DNA from: Bog-113 sp965226755
Lineage (GTDB): Bacteria > Acidobacteriota > Terriglobia > Bryobacterales > Bryobacteraceae
Length of the DNA stretch: 64,000 nt
Reading direction: 5' to 3'
Assembly (NCBI GenBank): GCA_965226755.1
Contig: CBDDDT010000003.1
Coordinates: forward strand, 1,798,001-1,862,000
The first letter of the stretch is position 1; the number at the start of each line of letters is the position of its first letter. Both the position numbers and the translations under genes were made by a program. This document shows positions 44,599 through 53,401 of this stretch, piece by piece. The notes beneath the pieces were generated by a model that had not been told where the DNA came from, made no database searches, and saw nothing but the letters and a program-made list of their open reading frames with translations.

Positions 44599-46239
44599 GT
44601 GACTCCGTTGAAACTCCGTTTTCCTTTCTCCGTCCGATTGCTGCTCCTGGCGCCGGTATGCGCGATGCTGGCGGCCGAGCCCCAGCCGATACTCGAATAC
44701 ATCCGAGACACCTGGACGGTGCTGACGCGATCCCACAAGCAGCTCGCCATCGCGGCTGTCGACCCTAAGTTCAAGCCGGGCGAGGATGGAAAGTGGCTCG
44801 TGTACATTCCCGGGGATGAGAATGTCGCGCGCATTCAACAGCAGCTCACCGCCGAGATGAGCCCGGCCGATTTCGCAAAAATTCGGATCGCCACTCTTGA
44901 GCAGAAAGGGAACAGCCATCAAGAGCCCGGACTGCTCTACTTACCGCGCCCCTACGTTGTCCCTGGCGGACGGTTCAACGAGATGTACGGCTGGGACAGT
45001 TACTTCATTCAACTCGGCCTGTTGCGCGACGGCATGGTTCCGCTCGCCAAAGATATGGCGGATAACTTTCTGTACGAGGTGCGGGAATACGGGAAAGTGC
45101 TCAACGCGAACCGCACTTACTACTTGACCCGATCCCAGCCGCCGTTTTTAACGCAGATGGTGCTCGGCGTGTACGAGCGCACGAAAGATAAACAATGGCT
45201 GCGGAACGCGCTTCCCGAAATCGAGTCTTACTACCGCTTCTGGACCACGGAGCCGCATTTAACGAAGGATACCGGGCTCTCACGCTATTACGACCTCGGC
45301 GACGGACCCGCGCAGGAAGTGCTGTCATCCGAGCGCGACGCCCAGGGCCGCACCCACTACGACCTGATCAAAGCCTTCTTCAAGACTCACCCGATCACCG
45401 ACTATGATGTCGCGCAGTATTTCGAACGCGACCAGGACTCCATGACGGATCTTTTTTACAAGGGCGATCGGTCCATGCGCGAGTCCGGTTTCGATCCCTC
45501 CAACCGGTTCGGTCCCTTCAACATCGACGTGATTCACTATGACCCGGTGTGCCTGAACTCGCTGCTCTACCTGATGGAAATGCAGACTGCCGATATCCTA
45601 GACATCCTGGACCGGAAGACTGAGTCGGCGGTTTGGAGAAAGCGCGGTGAAGACCGCGCCGCCAAGATCAGCCAGTTGATGTGGGATCCGACCGACGGCC
45701 TCTTCTACGATTACAACTTTGTTGGTCACAAGGTGCGCCGGTATCCGTTTCTGACCACGTTTTACCCGCTTTGGGCAGGCTTCGCTTCCAAAGATCAGGC
45801 GGCGCGGATCGTTCAGAATCTGTCGAAGTTCGAACGCCAGGGCGGTCTTCAGACCAGCACCGAGGTGAGCGGAAACCAGTGGGACTCGCCGTTCGGCTGG
45901 GCGCCGCTCGAACTGATCGCGTGCCAGGGGTTGCGCCGTTACGGTTACGCGGCCGACGCCGACCGCCTTTCGATGAAATGGCTCACGCTCATCCAGAACC
46001 AATACCGGGCGAATCACTTCATTGTGGAGAAGTACGATGTCGTGGACCCTGGCGGCAGCGTGAGCGGCCAGATCAAGTTCGGGTACCGCACCAACGAAGC
46101 CGGCTTCGGCTGGACCAACACGTCGTTCACGATGCTCTACGATGCGCTGTCGCCGGAAAAACAGAAACAGATTCTCACTGCTTCGTCGCCAGCGGATTCC
46201 GCGCCTCCTCAAAAAACTCGCGCTGCAGACACGCACTGA
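44599..46239 (+). CDS. alpha,alpha-trehalase, GH37
   Basis: A 546-residue exported enzyme that splits trehalose into two glucose. A signal peptide ends near AMLAAEP. Family signature 1 is PGGRFNEMYGWDSYF (about residues 121-135), signature 2 is QWDSPFGWAP (about 427-436). The likely catalytic Asp is in RESGFDPSNRFG, and the acid/base region EKYDVVDPGG is kept. The start is GTG at 44599 or TTG three codons later; upstream reading is not coding. Its last 65 bases overlap the creatininase pseudogene tail to tail. Confidence 0.92.
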   Translation: MTPLKLRFPFSVRLLLLAPVCAMLAAEPQPILEYIRDTWTVLTRSHKQLAIAAVDPKFKPGEDGKWLVYIPGDENVARIQQQLTAEMSPADFAKIRIATLEQKGNSHQEPGLLYLPRPYVVPGGRFNEMYGWDSYFIQLGLLRDGMVPLAKDMADNFLYEVREYGKVLNANRTYYLTRSQPPFLTQMVLGVYERTKDKQWLRNALPEIESYYRFWTTEPHLTKDTGLSRYYDLGDGPAQEVLSSERDAQGRTHYDLIKAFFKTHPITDYDVAQYFERDQDSMTDLFYKGDRSMRESGFDPSNRFGPFNIDVIHYDPVCLNSLLYLMEMQTADILDILDRKTESAVWRKRGEDRAAKISQLMWDPTDGLFYDYNFVGHKVRRYPFLTTFYPLWAGFASKDQAARIVQNLSKFERQGGLQTSTEVSGNQWDSPFGWAPLELIACQGLRRYGYAADADRLSMKWLTLIQNQYRANHFIVEKYDVVDPGGSVSGQIKFGYRTNEAGFGWTNTSFTMLYDALSPEKQKQILTASSPADSAPPQKTRAADTH

Positions 46240-47050
46240 CCTGATCGGACTTGACGGCGCGGATGGTGTTCGCGACATCGTCGACCCACGCCCGCATGTC
46301 GAATTCGCCGAGCTCCTTCGTGGCCGCGGCGCCATCGCCGGCGTAGTGGTTCGGAAACTTCGCGTACCACCAGATTCCCGTGTAAACGCCCTTGGGGAGA
46401 TCCAACCGGTTCAAATCCGCGCCGGATTCCTGAGGAGCTCTGTCGAGATGAACAAGATCGGGCCGCGAAATCATCGTGTGCGAAGTCTCCGATTCCCCGG
46501 CATGCAAATCCACCTTCGACTTGAGCGCGGGCCGCCCGGGCGGGTAATCTTCGCGCATCCAGACATAGACGACATAGTCGTGCGGCGCGGCTAACTGGGA
46601 CTGGGCGAAGAAGGGCAGCAAGCTCGAATTGCCCCCGTGGCCATTCACGATGAGAATCTTTTTGCACCCGTTGCGTCCCATCTCGTCGGTCGTCTCCTAG
46701 AGCAGTTGCAATTGCATGCTGGGGCTGTAAGCCACCGTGCCCGGCTGATGCCGAGCTTCAAAGATCTGCCCGAAGTAGTAAGCGGGAAAAACGATCGCGT
46801 AGGCCTGCGCGGCCGCGTGTTCCGAAGCGTACCGAACATTGATCAAGTCGGCGCCGAGCGGCAGTTGCGGTCCATGCTTCTCAATGATGCCGAAAGGAAG
46901 AAGGCAAACGCCGCCGGATTTTTCCAGGCCTTTCGCGAAGTCCGCCGAGGTAAGCTCTTCCCATTTCACCGGCAGCGGCGGCTGCTGCGCGAACAGAGCC
47001 GCGGGCATGGCGGCAAGAAGAAAGGAGAACAGAATCGTCCGGATCTGCAT
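46175..47050 (-). pseudogene. creatininase family protein gene broken by an amber codon
   Basis: The minus strand has a signal peptide from the ATG at 47050, then GIIEKHGPQLPLGADLINVR (metal-binding start of the family), TAG at 46697-46699, and the same frame continues ETTDEMGRNGCKKILIVNGH, GGN and HAGESETSHTM, the remaining metal and active-site motifs. Relatives have an acidic or similar residue at the stop position, so one base change explains it. Members hydrolyse creatinine-like or other amides. The gene may be dead, or the base may be an error. Confidence 0.75.
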
Positions 47051-47070
47051 ATTGTTAGTATCGTGGCTGC

Positions 47071-47910
47071 ATGTACCTGTCATTGAACAGCCAGTTGACG
47101 ACGGGCCGCGTCGGATGGCCCGATTTCGCGCGTCTGGCCGCGAAGGTCGGATTCCGGGGCGTGGATGTCATGCTAGGCAGCGCTTTCAAGGAAGGCCCCG
47201 CGAAGACGACGGCGCTGCTCGCCTCGCTCCACGTAAAGCCGGCCATCGTCGACTTCCCCGTCGAATTCCGTAAGGATGACCAGACATTCCGGAACTCTCT
47301 GGCCCATTTGGAGACGGCGGCGCAGTTCGCGGCCGCCATCGGTTGTCCGCGGATGATGACGTACATCATGCCTTCGAGCGACACGCCGAAAGAGGAGCTG
47401 CGCCGTCTCTACAAGGACCGGTTCACGCGCTGCGCGGACATCCTGGCGCGCTCCCATGTCCGGCTGGGATTGGAGTTCCTGGGGCCGCTGCATTTACGCA
47501 AGCAGTTCAAGTATGAGTTCATCTGGCGAATGCCCGAGATGCTGGCGTTTGCGAAAGAGTGCGGGTCCAACGTCGGGCTCACGCTAGACGCGTGGCACTG
47601 GCACCACGCCGGCGGAACCTTGGACGACATCCTTCAAGCCGGAAAGGACCGCATCGTAACGGTTCACTATGACGATTCGCCGGATCTGCCGCCGGAGAAG
47701 ATCCGCGACGATCAGCGGCTCATGCCCGGCGAAGGCGTGATCAACCTGACCGGGTTCCTCCAGACGCTCCAAAAAATCGGCTACGAGGATGCGCTAAGCG
47801 TCGAGGTATTCGGTCGCGGGCTGAAGGAAATGACGCCGGAAGAGGGCGCGCGCCTGGGTCTGGAGACCGGACGGGCGACGTTTGTGAAGGCCGGCATTCA
47901 CGAGAGCTAA
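47071..47910 (+). CDS. sugar phosphate isomerase/epimerase-type TIM-barrel protein
   Basis: A 279-residue protein of the xylose-isomerase-like TIM-barrel family. GFRGVDVML, RLGLEFLGPLHLR, and metal-site segments LTLDAWHWHHAGG, IVTVHYDDSPD and SVEVFGRGL fit the fold. No signal peptide, so it is cytoplasmic. Divergent from the creatininase relic by 20 bases. Its stop shares bases with the stop of the Gfo/Idh/MocA gene. Substrate unknown, possibly a keto-sugar. Confidence 0.8.
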   Translation: MYLSLNSQLTTGRVGWPDFARLAAKVGFRGVDVMLGSAFKEGPAKTTALLASLHVKPAIVDFPVEFRKDDQTFRNSLAHLETAAQFAAAIGCPRMMTYIMPSSDTPKEELRRLYKDRFTRCADILARSHVRLGLEFLGPLHLRKQFKYEFIWRMPEMLAFAKECGSNVGLTLDAWHWHHAGGTLDDILQAGKDRIVTVHYDDSPDLPPEKIRDDQRLMPGEGVINLTGFLQTLQKIGYEDALSVEVFGRGLKEMTPEEGARLGLETGRATFVKAGIHES

Positions 47911-49247
47911 ACGGCCTGCGCGGACGGGTGTTTCCACGGACCGCGATAAGGGCGCGCCAGGCGCTGATTGGCCTCCGGATCGTTCGCCACTTCGCCCTTC
48001 GCCGCATCCCAGGTGAGGCTGCGGCCCAGGTCCATCGATAGATTGGCGAGGATGCAACTGGCCGTCGAAATGTAGCCCTGCTCGATATCCGCCACGGGCT
48101 TGCCGCGGGCATCCACGGCGGCCAGGAAATTGACCATGTGCGCCCGCGTCGCCGGCGCGCACTGCTTCTCGAGATCTTTCTCGGTCTTGTCCTCGGGATA
48201 CTGCTCCAGCTCATAGACCACGTCTTTGTGAATGGGCTGACCGCCCGCGGAGGGCGTGAAGTCATAAGAGTAGACGCTGGCTTTGAGCGTTCCCTTGTCG
48301 CCGTAAAAAGTGGCGCCCCAGTCGTATTTCGGGTCCGGCGACTGCCCCCAACTCCGGTGCTGCCACACCACCTTGAGATCCCCGAAGTCGAAGGTCGCTT
48401 CCTGCGTATCGCTGATGTTGGCCTTGCTGGCTTTATCCACCAGAATTCCGCCGGCGGAGGAAACGCTGCGCGGCCAGCCGAGATCGAGCATCCAGCGGGT
48501 CATGTCCAGCATGTGAACTCCCATGTCCCCCATGATGCCGTTGCCATACTCCATAAACGCCCGCCAGCCCCGGGGATGATCCCACTTGTTATAGGGCCGC
48601 ATCGGCGCCGGGCCGGTCCACATCTCGTAATCGAGGTTCTCCGGCGGGGCCGTATCGGGTGGGTTCCCGGATGCGCGCATGTGGTAGTAGCAGTAGATTT
48701 CCACCAGCCCCACTTTGCCGAGTTTGCCTTCCTGAATGATCCTCTCGCGCGCTTCCACCAGATGCGGGGTGCTGCGGCGCTGCGTGCCCACCTGCACCAC
48801 GCGATTGTGGGCGCGGGCGGCCGCGAGCATCGCCTGGCCTTCGCGAATATCCACGCTGACCGGCTTCTGGCAATAGATGTCGATGCCGGAGCGCGCCGCC
48901 TCGATCATCGTCAGGGCGTGCCAGTGATCGGGCGTTGCGATCAAAACCAGATCCAGGTCTTTTTGCGCCAGCATCTCGCGGTAATCGTGAAACATGCGCG
49001 GCTGTTTCTTCGACGCCTGCCGCGTGGCGACCATGGCCGCCGCATTGGCCAGCATTTGTCTATCGACGTCGCATAGCGACACCACTTCCACGGGCGAAAC
49101 CTGGATCAGGCGAAAGAGATCAGACTTGCCATACCATCCTGTTCCGATGAGGCCGACGCGGCGCTTCTTCTCGTCGCCGTACGCGGCACGTGCGCCTGCT
49201 AGAGCGAGCGCGGCTGCGCCCGATTGGAGAAATTGACGGCGTTGCAT
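47907..49247 (-). CDS. Gfo/Idh/MocA family oxidoreductase with Tat signal
   Basis: A 446-residue NAD(P)-dependent sugar dehydrogenase. The twin-arginine signal MQRRQFLQSGAAALALAG marks export in folded form. The Rossmann motif is VGLIGTGWYGKSD (about residues 31-43), and the family motif YCQKPVS (about 125-131) supplies the catalytic Lys. The C-terminal beta domain follows. It ends in a shared CTAA with the convergent TIM-barrel gene. Likely oxidises a sugar or glycoside in the periplasm. Confidence 0.88.
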   Translation of the reverse strand: MQRRQFLQSGAAALALAGARAAYGDEKKRRVGLIGTGWYGKSDLFRLIQVSPVEVVSLCDVDRQMLANAAAMVATRQASKKQPRMFHDYREMLAQKDLDLVLIATPDHWHALTMIEAARSGIDIYCQKPVSVDIREGQAMLAAARAHNRVVQVGTQRRSTPHLVEARERIIQEGKLGKVGLVEIYCYYHMRASGNPPDTAPPENLDYEMWTGPAPMRPYNKWDHPRGWRAFMEYGNGIMGDMGVHMLDMTRWMLDLGWPRSVSSAGGILVDKASKANISDTQEATFDFGDLKVVWQHRSWGQSPDPKYDWGATFYGDKGTLKASVYSYDFTPSAGGQPIHKDVVYELEQYPEDKTEKDLEKQCAPATRAHMVNFLAAVDARGKPVADIEQGYISTASCILANLSMDLGRSLTWDAAKGEVANDPEANQRLARPYRGPWKHPSAQAV

Positions 49248-49301
49248 GGGTTAACAGCAGTATATTCCGGCGCGCCCTATCATGATGGTGAGGACACCCA
49301 T

Positions 49302-49598
49302 GTGGAAGTGACGCACGATCGGGAAAACAGGCGATTCGAGATCAATCTGGAAGGTCAGACAGCGCTCCTCGAATACCGGCGTTCCGGCGCGACCGTTGTT
49401 TTCACGCACACCGAAGTGCCCCGGGAATTCGAAGGCAAGGGCATCGCCGGCGCGCTGGTCAAAGCAGGATTGGAATGGTCGCAAGCGGAATCCGCGACAG
49501 TGGTCCCGCAGTGTTCGTTCGTGGTCACCTACATAAGGCGGCATCCGGAATGGGCCGGCATCGTAGACGCGGCTTGGCAGGCCAGAGTGCGGCGTTAA
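49302..49598 (+). CDS. GNAT-like N-acetyltransferase (PF14542 group)
   Basis: A 98-residue protein. TEVPREFEGKGIAGALVKAG is the acetyl-CoA binding loop and YIRRHPEWAGIV the C-terminal motif of the small YidJ-like group. The start is taken at GTG 49302 because GGTGAGG lies eight bases upstream. It converges on pgm with a four-base TTAA overlap. Target unknown. Confidence 0.7.
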   Translation: MEVTHDRENRRFEINLEGQTALLEYRRSGATVVFTHTEVPREFEGKGIAGALVKAGLEWSQAESATVVPQCSFVVTYIRRHPEWAGIVDAAWQARVRR

Positions 49599-51253
49599 AG
49601 CGCGCGGAGCACGATCTGCTGAGCTTCCACGACGATCCCGTTCAGATGCTCCTGGCTCTTTAGGCTCTCCGCATAGAGCTTATAAATGTTTTCCGTGCCG
49701 GATGGCCGCGCGGCGAACCATCCGTTCTTTGAGGTCACCTTGAGACCGCCAATCGGCGCGTCGTTTCCCGGCGCTCGCGTGAGCTTCGCCGTGATCGGAT
49801 CGCCTGCTAAATCGGTATCGGTCACAGACTCCGGCGACAGCTTTGCCAGCTTGTCCTTCTGTTCAGGGCTCGCCGGAGTGTCAATGCGCGTGTAGAACGA
49901 TTCGCCGAACTGCCGGGTGAGTTCGCGATAGTGCTCTCCCGGATCGCGGTTGGTGCGGGCTGTGATCTCCGCCGCCAGCAGGCCCATGATTAAACCGTCC
50001 TTGTCGGTCGACCAGACCTGCCCGTTCCGCTTCAGAAAACTGGCCCCGGCGCTTTCTTCGCCGCCGAAGCAGCAGGTTCCGTCGAAAAGGCCCGGCGAGA
50101 ACCACTTGAAGCCGACCGGAACCTCCCACAATTTACGGCCGAGGTCCGCGACCACGCGATCGATCAAGCCGCTCGAAACCAGTGTTTTTCCCACCACGGA
50201 ATGGGAAGACCAAGCGGGCCGGCTGCCCAGAAGATAGCGGATGGCGACCGCAAGATAGTGATTGGGATTGAGCAGGCCGGCGGATCGCGTGACAATGCCG
50301 TGACGGTCGGCATCCGGATCGTTCCCCCAGGCAATGTCGAAATCGTCCTTCAGCCTGACGAGCCCGGCCATCGCGTACGGGCTGGAGCAATCCATCCGGA
50401 TTTTCCCGTCGTGATCGACGGTCATAAAGGAGAACGTGGGGTCGACCTTCTTGTTCACCACCGTGATGTTGATTCCGAATCGTGCGGCGATGGGTTCCCA
50501 GAAATGAACGGACGCGCCGCCCAGGGGATCGACGCCGATCCGCAAGCCGGAGGACCGGATCGCATCCAGATCGACGACGCTCGCCAGATCGGCGATATAG
50601 GGCCCGGCGAGGTCCACCGGATGCGTCGTCCCGGCCTGGATGGCGGATTCGAACGGCATCCGTTTCACTTCCCCGTCGCCCCGCAGAATCTGGTTGGCCC
50701 GCTTCTGGATCCAGCCGGTCACGTCCGTATCCGCCGGGCCGCCGTCGGGAGGATTGTACTTAAAACCCCCGTACGCGGGCGGGTTGTGGGAGGGCGTGAT
50801 CACGATGCCGTCCGCCAGTCCCGAACTTCCGGCTTTGTAGAAAGGAGCGTTGTGATGGAGAATCGCGTGCGAGACGACGGGCGTCGGAGTATAGCCGTCG
50901 TCGCGTTGAATCTGCGTCTCCACGCCATTTGCGGCCAGGACTTCGAGCGCGGTGCGCTGGGCCGGCGCGGAAAGCGCGTGTGTATCCTTTCCCATGATGA
51001 CCGGTCCGGAATAGCCCTTGGTTTCGCGATAGTCGCAAATAGCCTGGGTGATGGCGAGGATGTGGGACTCGGTAAAAGTGGCGTCGGTGGATGTTCCGCG
51101 ATGTCCGCTCGTCCCGAAGCTGACCAGTTGCAGGGGGTTAGCGGGATCCGGCCGTTGCGAGTAATAGGCGGATTCCAGGCGGTGCGGATCGATCAGCAGG
51201 TCTTGAGGCGCGGGCTTCCCCGCTAAAGGCGAAAGGTCTGGCATGGTTGACAT
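49595..51253 (-). CDS. pgm: phosphoglucomutase, alpha-D-glucose-specific
   Basis: A 552-residue enzyme interconverting glucose 1- and 6-phosphate. The start of the fold is SFGTSGHRGTS; the phosphoserine loop is VITPSHNPPAYGG (about residues 151-163) and the metal loop DPDADRHGIV (about 300-309). The C-terminal phosphate-binding loop is ARPSGTENIYK. Length is normal. It would feed glucose from trehalose and other sugars into metabolism. Confidence 0.93.
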   Translation of the reverse strand: MSTMPDLSPLAGKPAPQDLLIDPHRLESAYYSQRPDPANPLQLVSFGTSGHRGTSTDATFTESHILAITQAICDYRETKGYSGPVIMGKDTHALSAPAQRTALEVLAANGVETQIQRDDGYTPTPVVSHAILHHNAPFYKAGSSGLADGIVITPSHNPPAYGGFKYNPPDGGPADTDVTGWIQKRANQILRGDGEVKRMPFESAIQAGTTHPVDLAGPYIADLASVVDLDAIRSSGLRIGVDPLGGASVHFWEPIAARFGINITVVNKKVDPTFSFMTVDHDGKIRMDCSSPYAMAGLVRLKDDFDIAWGNDPDADRHGIVTRSAGLLNPNHYLAVAIRYLLGSRPAWSSHSVVGKTLVSSGLIDRVVADLGRKLWEVPVGFKWFSPGLFDGTCCFGGEESAGASFLKRNGQVWSTDKDGLIMGLLAAEITARTNRDPGEHYRELTRQFGESFYTRIDTPASPEQKDKLAKLSPESVTDTDLAGDPITAKLTRAPGNDAPIGGLKVTSKNGWFAARPSGTENIYKLYAESLKSQEHLNGIVVEAQQIVLRAL

Positions 51254-51322
51254 CCGGCGTGATCAAGATAACACTTCGCGAGGTGGTCAGGCGATTGCTT
51301 ACGGACAACCGGAGGCAACATC

Positions 51323-51469
51323 ATGGCCGATACGAAAACGTGCGCTCACGAAGGATGCAAGTGCATGGCGCGAGAAGGAAGCAAATATTGCAGCACTTAC
51401 TGTGAGGATGCGGGCGGACGAACCGAGATTATGTGTGACTGCGGTCACCCGGCCTGCGTAGTCGTCTAA
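51323..51469 (+). CDS. bacterial metallothionein
   Basis: A 48-residue protein with eight Cys (positions 7, 12, 14, 23, 27, 38, 40, 45) and two His (9, 42). The pattern CAHEGCKC, YCSTYC and CDCGHPAC matches the prokaryotic metallothionein family, which binds zinc, cadmium or copper in a small cluster. GGAGG stands seven bases before the ATG. It is divergent from pgm. A strong hairpin follows its stop. No SmtB-type repressor gene is adjacent. Confidence 0.85.
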   Translation: MADTKTCAHEGCKCMAREGSKYCSTYCEDAGGRTEIMCDCGHPACVVV

Positions 51470-51489
51470 ATCGCTTTTGCGGCGTTGAA

Positions 51490-51535
51490 CGCAAGGCGAA
51501 AGAAGAGTCCGTATACGGCTCGCTTCCGCCTTGCG
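51490..51535 (+). terminator. hairpin between the metallothionein and cyclophilin genes
   Basis: CGCAAGGCG (51490-51498) and CGCCTTGCG (51527-51535) are perfect complements. Inside them GAG-T-CCGTATACGG-CTC forms a second stem around a palindrome. There is no T-run, so it may be a terminator for the metallothionein, a processing site or a regulator site. TACAAT just after it (about 51539) is a candidate -10 box for the cyclophilin gene. Confidence 0.45.
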
Positions 51536-51550
51536 CGATACAATCTGGGC

Positions 51551-52051
51551 ATGCCCAATCAAGTAGTCGCGCACTTCGACACCAGCGAAGGAAAATTCAC
51601 GGCGCGGTTGTATTCCGACAAGACTCCCAAAACAGTTGAAAATTTCACTTCCCTGGCTGAAGGGTCCAAAACGGGCAAGCCGTTTTTCGACAATCTCATT
51701 TTCCACCGCGTAATTCCGGATTTCATGATCCAGGGCGGATGCCCTGAAGGGTCCGGCCGAGGCGGCCCTGGTTATAAGTTCGCGGATGAATTCCATCCGG
51801 ATCTGAAACATACCAAGAAAGGCCTGCTTTCCATGGCCAACTCGGGCCCGAACACCAACGGCAGCCAGTTCTTCGTAACGGTAGCCCCGACGCCGTGGCT
51901 TGACAACAAGCACAGCATCTTCGGCGAGGTGACTCAAGGGTATGACGTGGTGGAGAAAATCTCGCGCCTGCCCCGCGACTCCCAGGACCGGCCTCGGAAG
52001 GAAGTGAAACTCAATTCGGTCACCATCGAACGCACCGAGGCGGGCGTATGA
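51551..52051 (+). CDS. cyclophilin-type peptidyl-prolyl cis-trans isomerase
   Basis: A 166-residue cytoplasmic enzyme that speeds proline isomerisation in protein folding. FDNLIFHRVIPDFMIQGGCP (with the catalytic Arg) and MANSGPNTNGSQFFVTVAPT are cyclophilin signatures, followed by LDNKHSIFGEV. No signal peptide. The ATG at 51551 gives the standard start. Its stop overlaps the next gene (ATGA). Confidence 0.93.
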   Translation: MPNQVVAHFDTSEGKFTARLYSDKTPKTVENFTSLAEGSKTGKPFFDNLIFHRVIPDFMIQGGCPEGSGRGGPGYKFADEFHPDLKHTKKGLLSMANSGPNTNGSQFFVTVAPTPWLDNKHSIFGEVTQGYDVVEKISRLPRDSQDRPRKEVKLNSVTIERTEAGV

Positions 52052-52644
52052 TCTGGCGGGCGCCGCTCCTTCTGCTCGCTTTATCCTGCATCGCGGGCGC
52101 GGGGAGTGAACGCCCGCTTTTCAATTCCAAAGATCTGCAAGGCTGGGACGGCGATCCGCGTCTGTGGTCTGTTCAAAACGGAACGATCGTCGGCTCAACG
52201 GAAGGCACGAAGATCGAGCATAACGAATTCCTGATCACCCGGCAGGAGTTCGGCGACTTCGCGCTGCACGTCGAGATGAAGCTGCGGAATCACAATAGCG
52301 GAATTCAGTTCCGGAGCGAAAGACTGCCCGACTTCGTGGTGAAAGGCTATCAGGCCGACGCGGGTGAAAATAACTACTGGGGTAATCTCTACGAGGAGAA
52401 GGGTACCCGGGGCACGATGGTGGATGGTTGGGCCGCGGGCGGAAAAGAGCTGGTGGATCTCAAAGGCTGGAACAGCTACGACATCCGCTGCCAAGGCGAC
52501 CACATCACCATTGCTCTGAACGGTAAAACGACGGTGGACGTGCACGATTCCGCCAAACTACGCGGCGTCATCGCATTGCAGCTGCATGCCGGACCTCCCA
52601 TGGAAGCCTACTTCCGGAATATCCGGATTCAGGAGCTCGATTAG
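52048..52644 (+). CDS. DUF1080 (3-keto-disaccharide hydrolase-like) secreted protein
   Basis: A 198-residue exported protein (signal peptide to about AGAGS) with a concanavalin-like fold: LFNSKDLQGWDGDPRLWSVQ, LHVEMKLRNHNSGIQFRS and LQLHAGPPMEAYFRNIRIQE. Members of the family are linked to cleavage of 3-keto-glycosides. It is coupled to the cyclophilin gene by ATGA. Together with the exported dehydrogenase and TIM-barrel protein nearby it suggests such a pathway. Confidence 0.85.
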   Translation: MIWRAPLLLLALSCIAGAGSERPLFNSKDLQGWDGDPRLWSVQNGTIVGSTEGTKIEHNEFLITRQEFGDFALHVEMKLRNHNSGIQFRSERLPDFVVKGYQADAGENNYWGNLYEEKGTRGTMVDGWAAGGKELVDLKGWNSYDIRCQGDHITIALNGKTTVDVHDSAKLRGVIALQLHAGPPMEAYFRNIRIQELD

Positions 52645-52684
52645 CCGCGCCCCGAACGCAGCGTGAAGCAGCAGTGACGCCGTC

Positions 52685-53254
52685 GTGACGGGACTTCTCG
52701 GGGGGACGTTCGATCCCATTCATAACGCGCACCTGACGATGGCCAGAGTGGCGGCCGCGCAATGCGGACTGACCCAGGTGTTTCTGATTCCGGCTTCCGA
52801 TCCGCCGCATCGGGCTCGCGGCACGTACGCAGGATATGAGGATCGTTTTCGAATGGTGGAGATCGCCTGCGCGGGGCAATCGCTTCTGGCGCCTTCGCGG
52901 CTGGAGCAAGGGCCGGGGAAGAGCTACTCGATCGACACGGTGGAGCGTCTGCGCGCTCAGCAGACTGCGCCGGAACCGCTCTTTTTCATCATCGGTGCGG
53001 ACGCTTTCGCCGACATTCAAACTTGGCGCCGCTGGCAGGATCTCTCGCAGCTTGTCACCTTCGCCGTGGTGGGGCGTCCCGGCGCTGATTACGCGGCGCC
53101 GCCGGGAGTTCGCTTGAGACGAGTGGACGGCGTCGATCTGCCGGTTTCTTCTTCGGAGATTCGCGCGAAGCTCAAGCAGGGCGACAAGCTCGTGGACTTA
53201 CCCCCCGGCGTTCTCGCCTACATCCAAAAGCACGGACTTTACGGGCAGGGCTGA
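52685..53254 (+). CDS. nadD: nicotinate-nucleotide adenylyltransferase
   Basis: A 189-residue enzyme that adds AMP to nicotinate mononucleotide in NAD synthesis. LGGTFDPIHNAHL is the nucleotide-binding HxGH-like motif (IHNAH) and VSSSEIRAKL the C-terminal ISSTxIR motif. FIIGADAFADIQTWRRW is also typical. Start is GTG at 52685. It acts downstream of nadA found earlier in the window. Confidence 0.93.
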   Translation: MTGLLGGTFDPIHNAHLTMARVAAAQCGLTQVFLIPASDPPHRARGTYAGYEDRFRMVEIACAGQSLLAPSRLEQGPGKSYSIDTVERLRAQQTAPEPLFFIIGADAFADIQTWRRWQDLSQLVTFAVVGRPGADYAAPPGVRLRRVDGVDLPVSSSEIRAKLKQGDKLVDLPPGVLAYIQKHGLYGQG

Positions 53255-53401
53255 AACTCGTTCACAGCGATCCCAGATTTCTCTAACTCTTCTGCTTGCA
53301 GTCACCTGCGGGAGCTTTCGCCGATTCCGACAGGCCCTTTCGCGACCCTGGCTCCCTAGACTGAGGGCAGCAGGAGACCCCTGCTTCCCCCGGAGGTCAG
53401 T

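Noticed and set aside
43993..46239. A 748-residue version of the trehalase
   Set aside because: The first 200 codons are antisense to the SGNH gene and Arg-rich; the signal peptide begins at 44599.
4868..47050. Recoding of TAG as an amino acid, suggested by two in-frame amber codons
   Set aside because: TAG ends several intact genes here (TPR gene, actB, ctaD, DUF1080 gene), so it works as a normal stop. No suppressor tRNA or pyrrolysine gene is seen.
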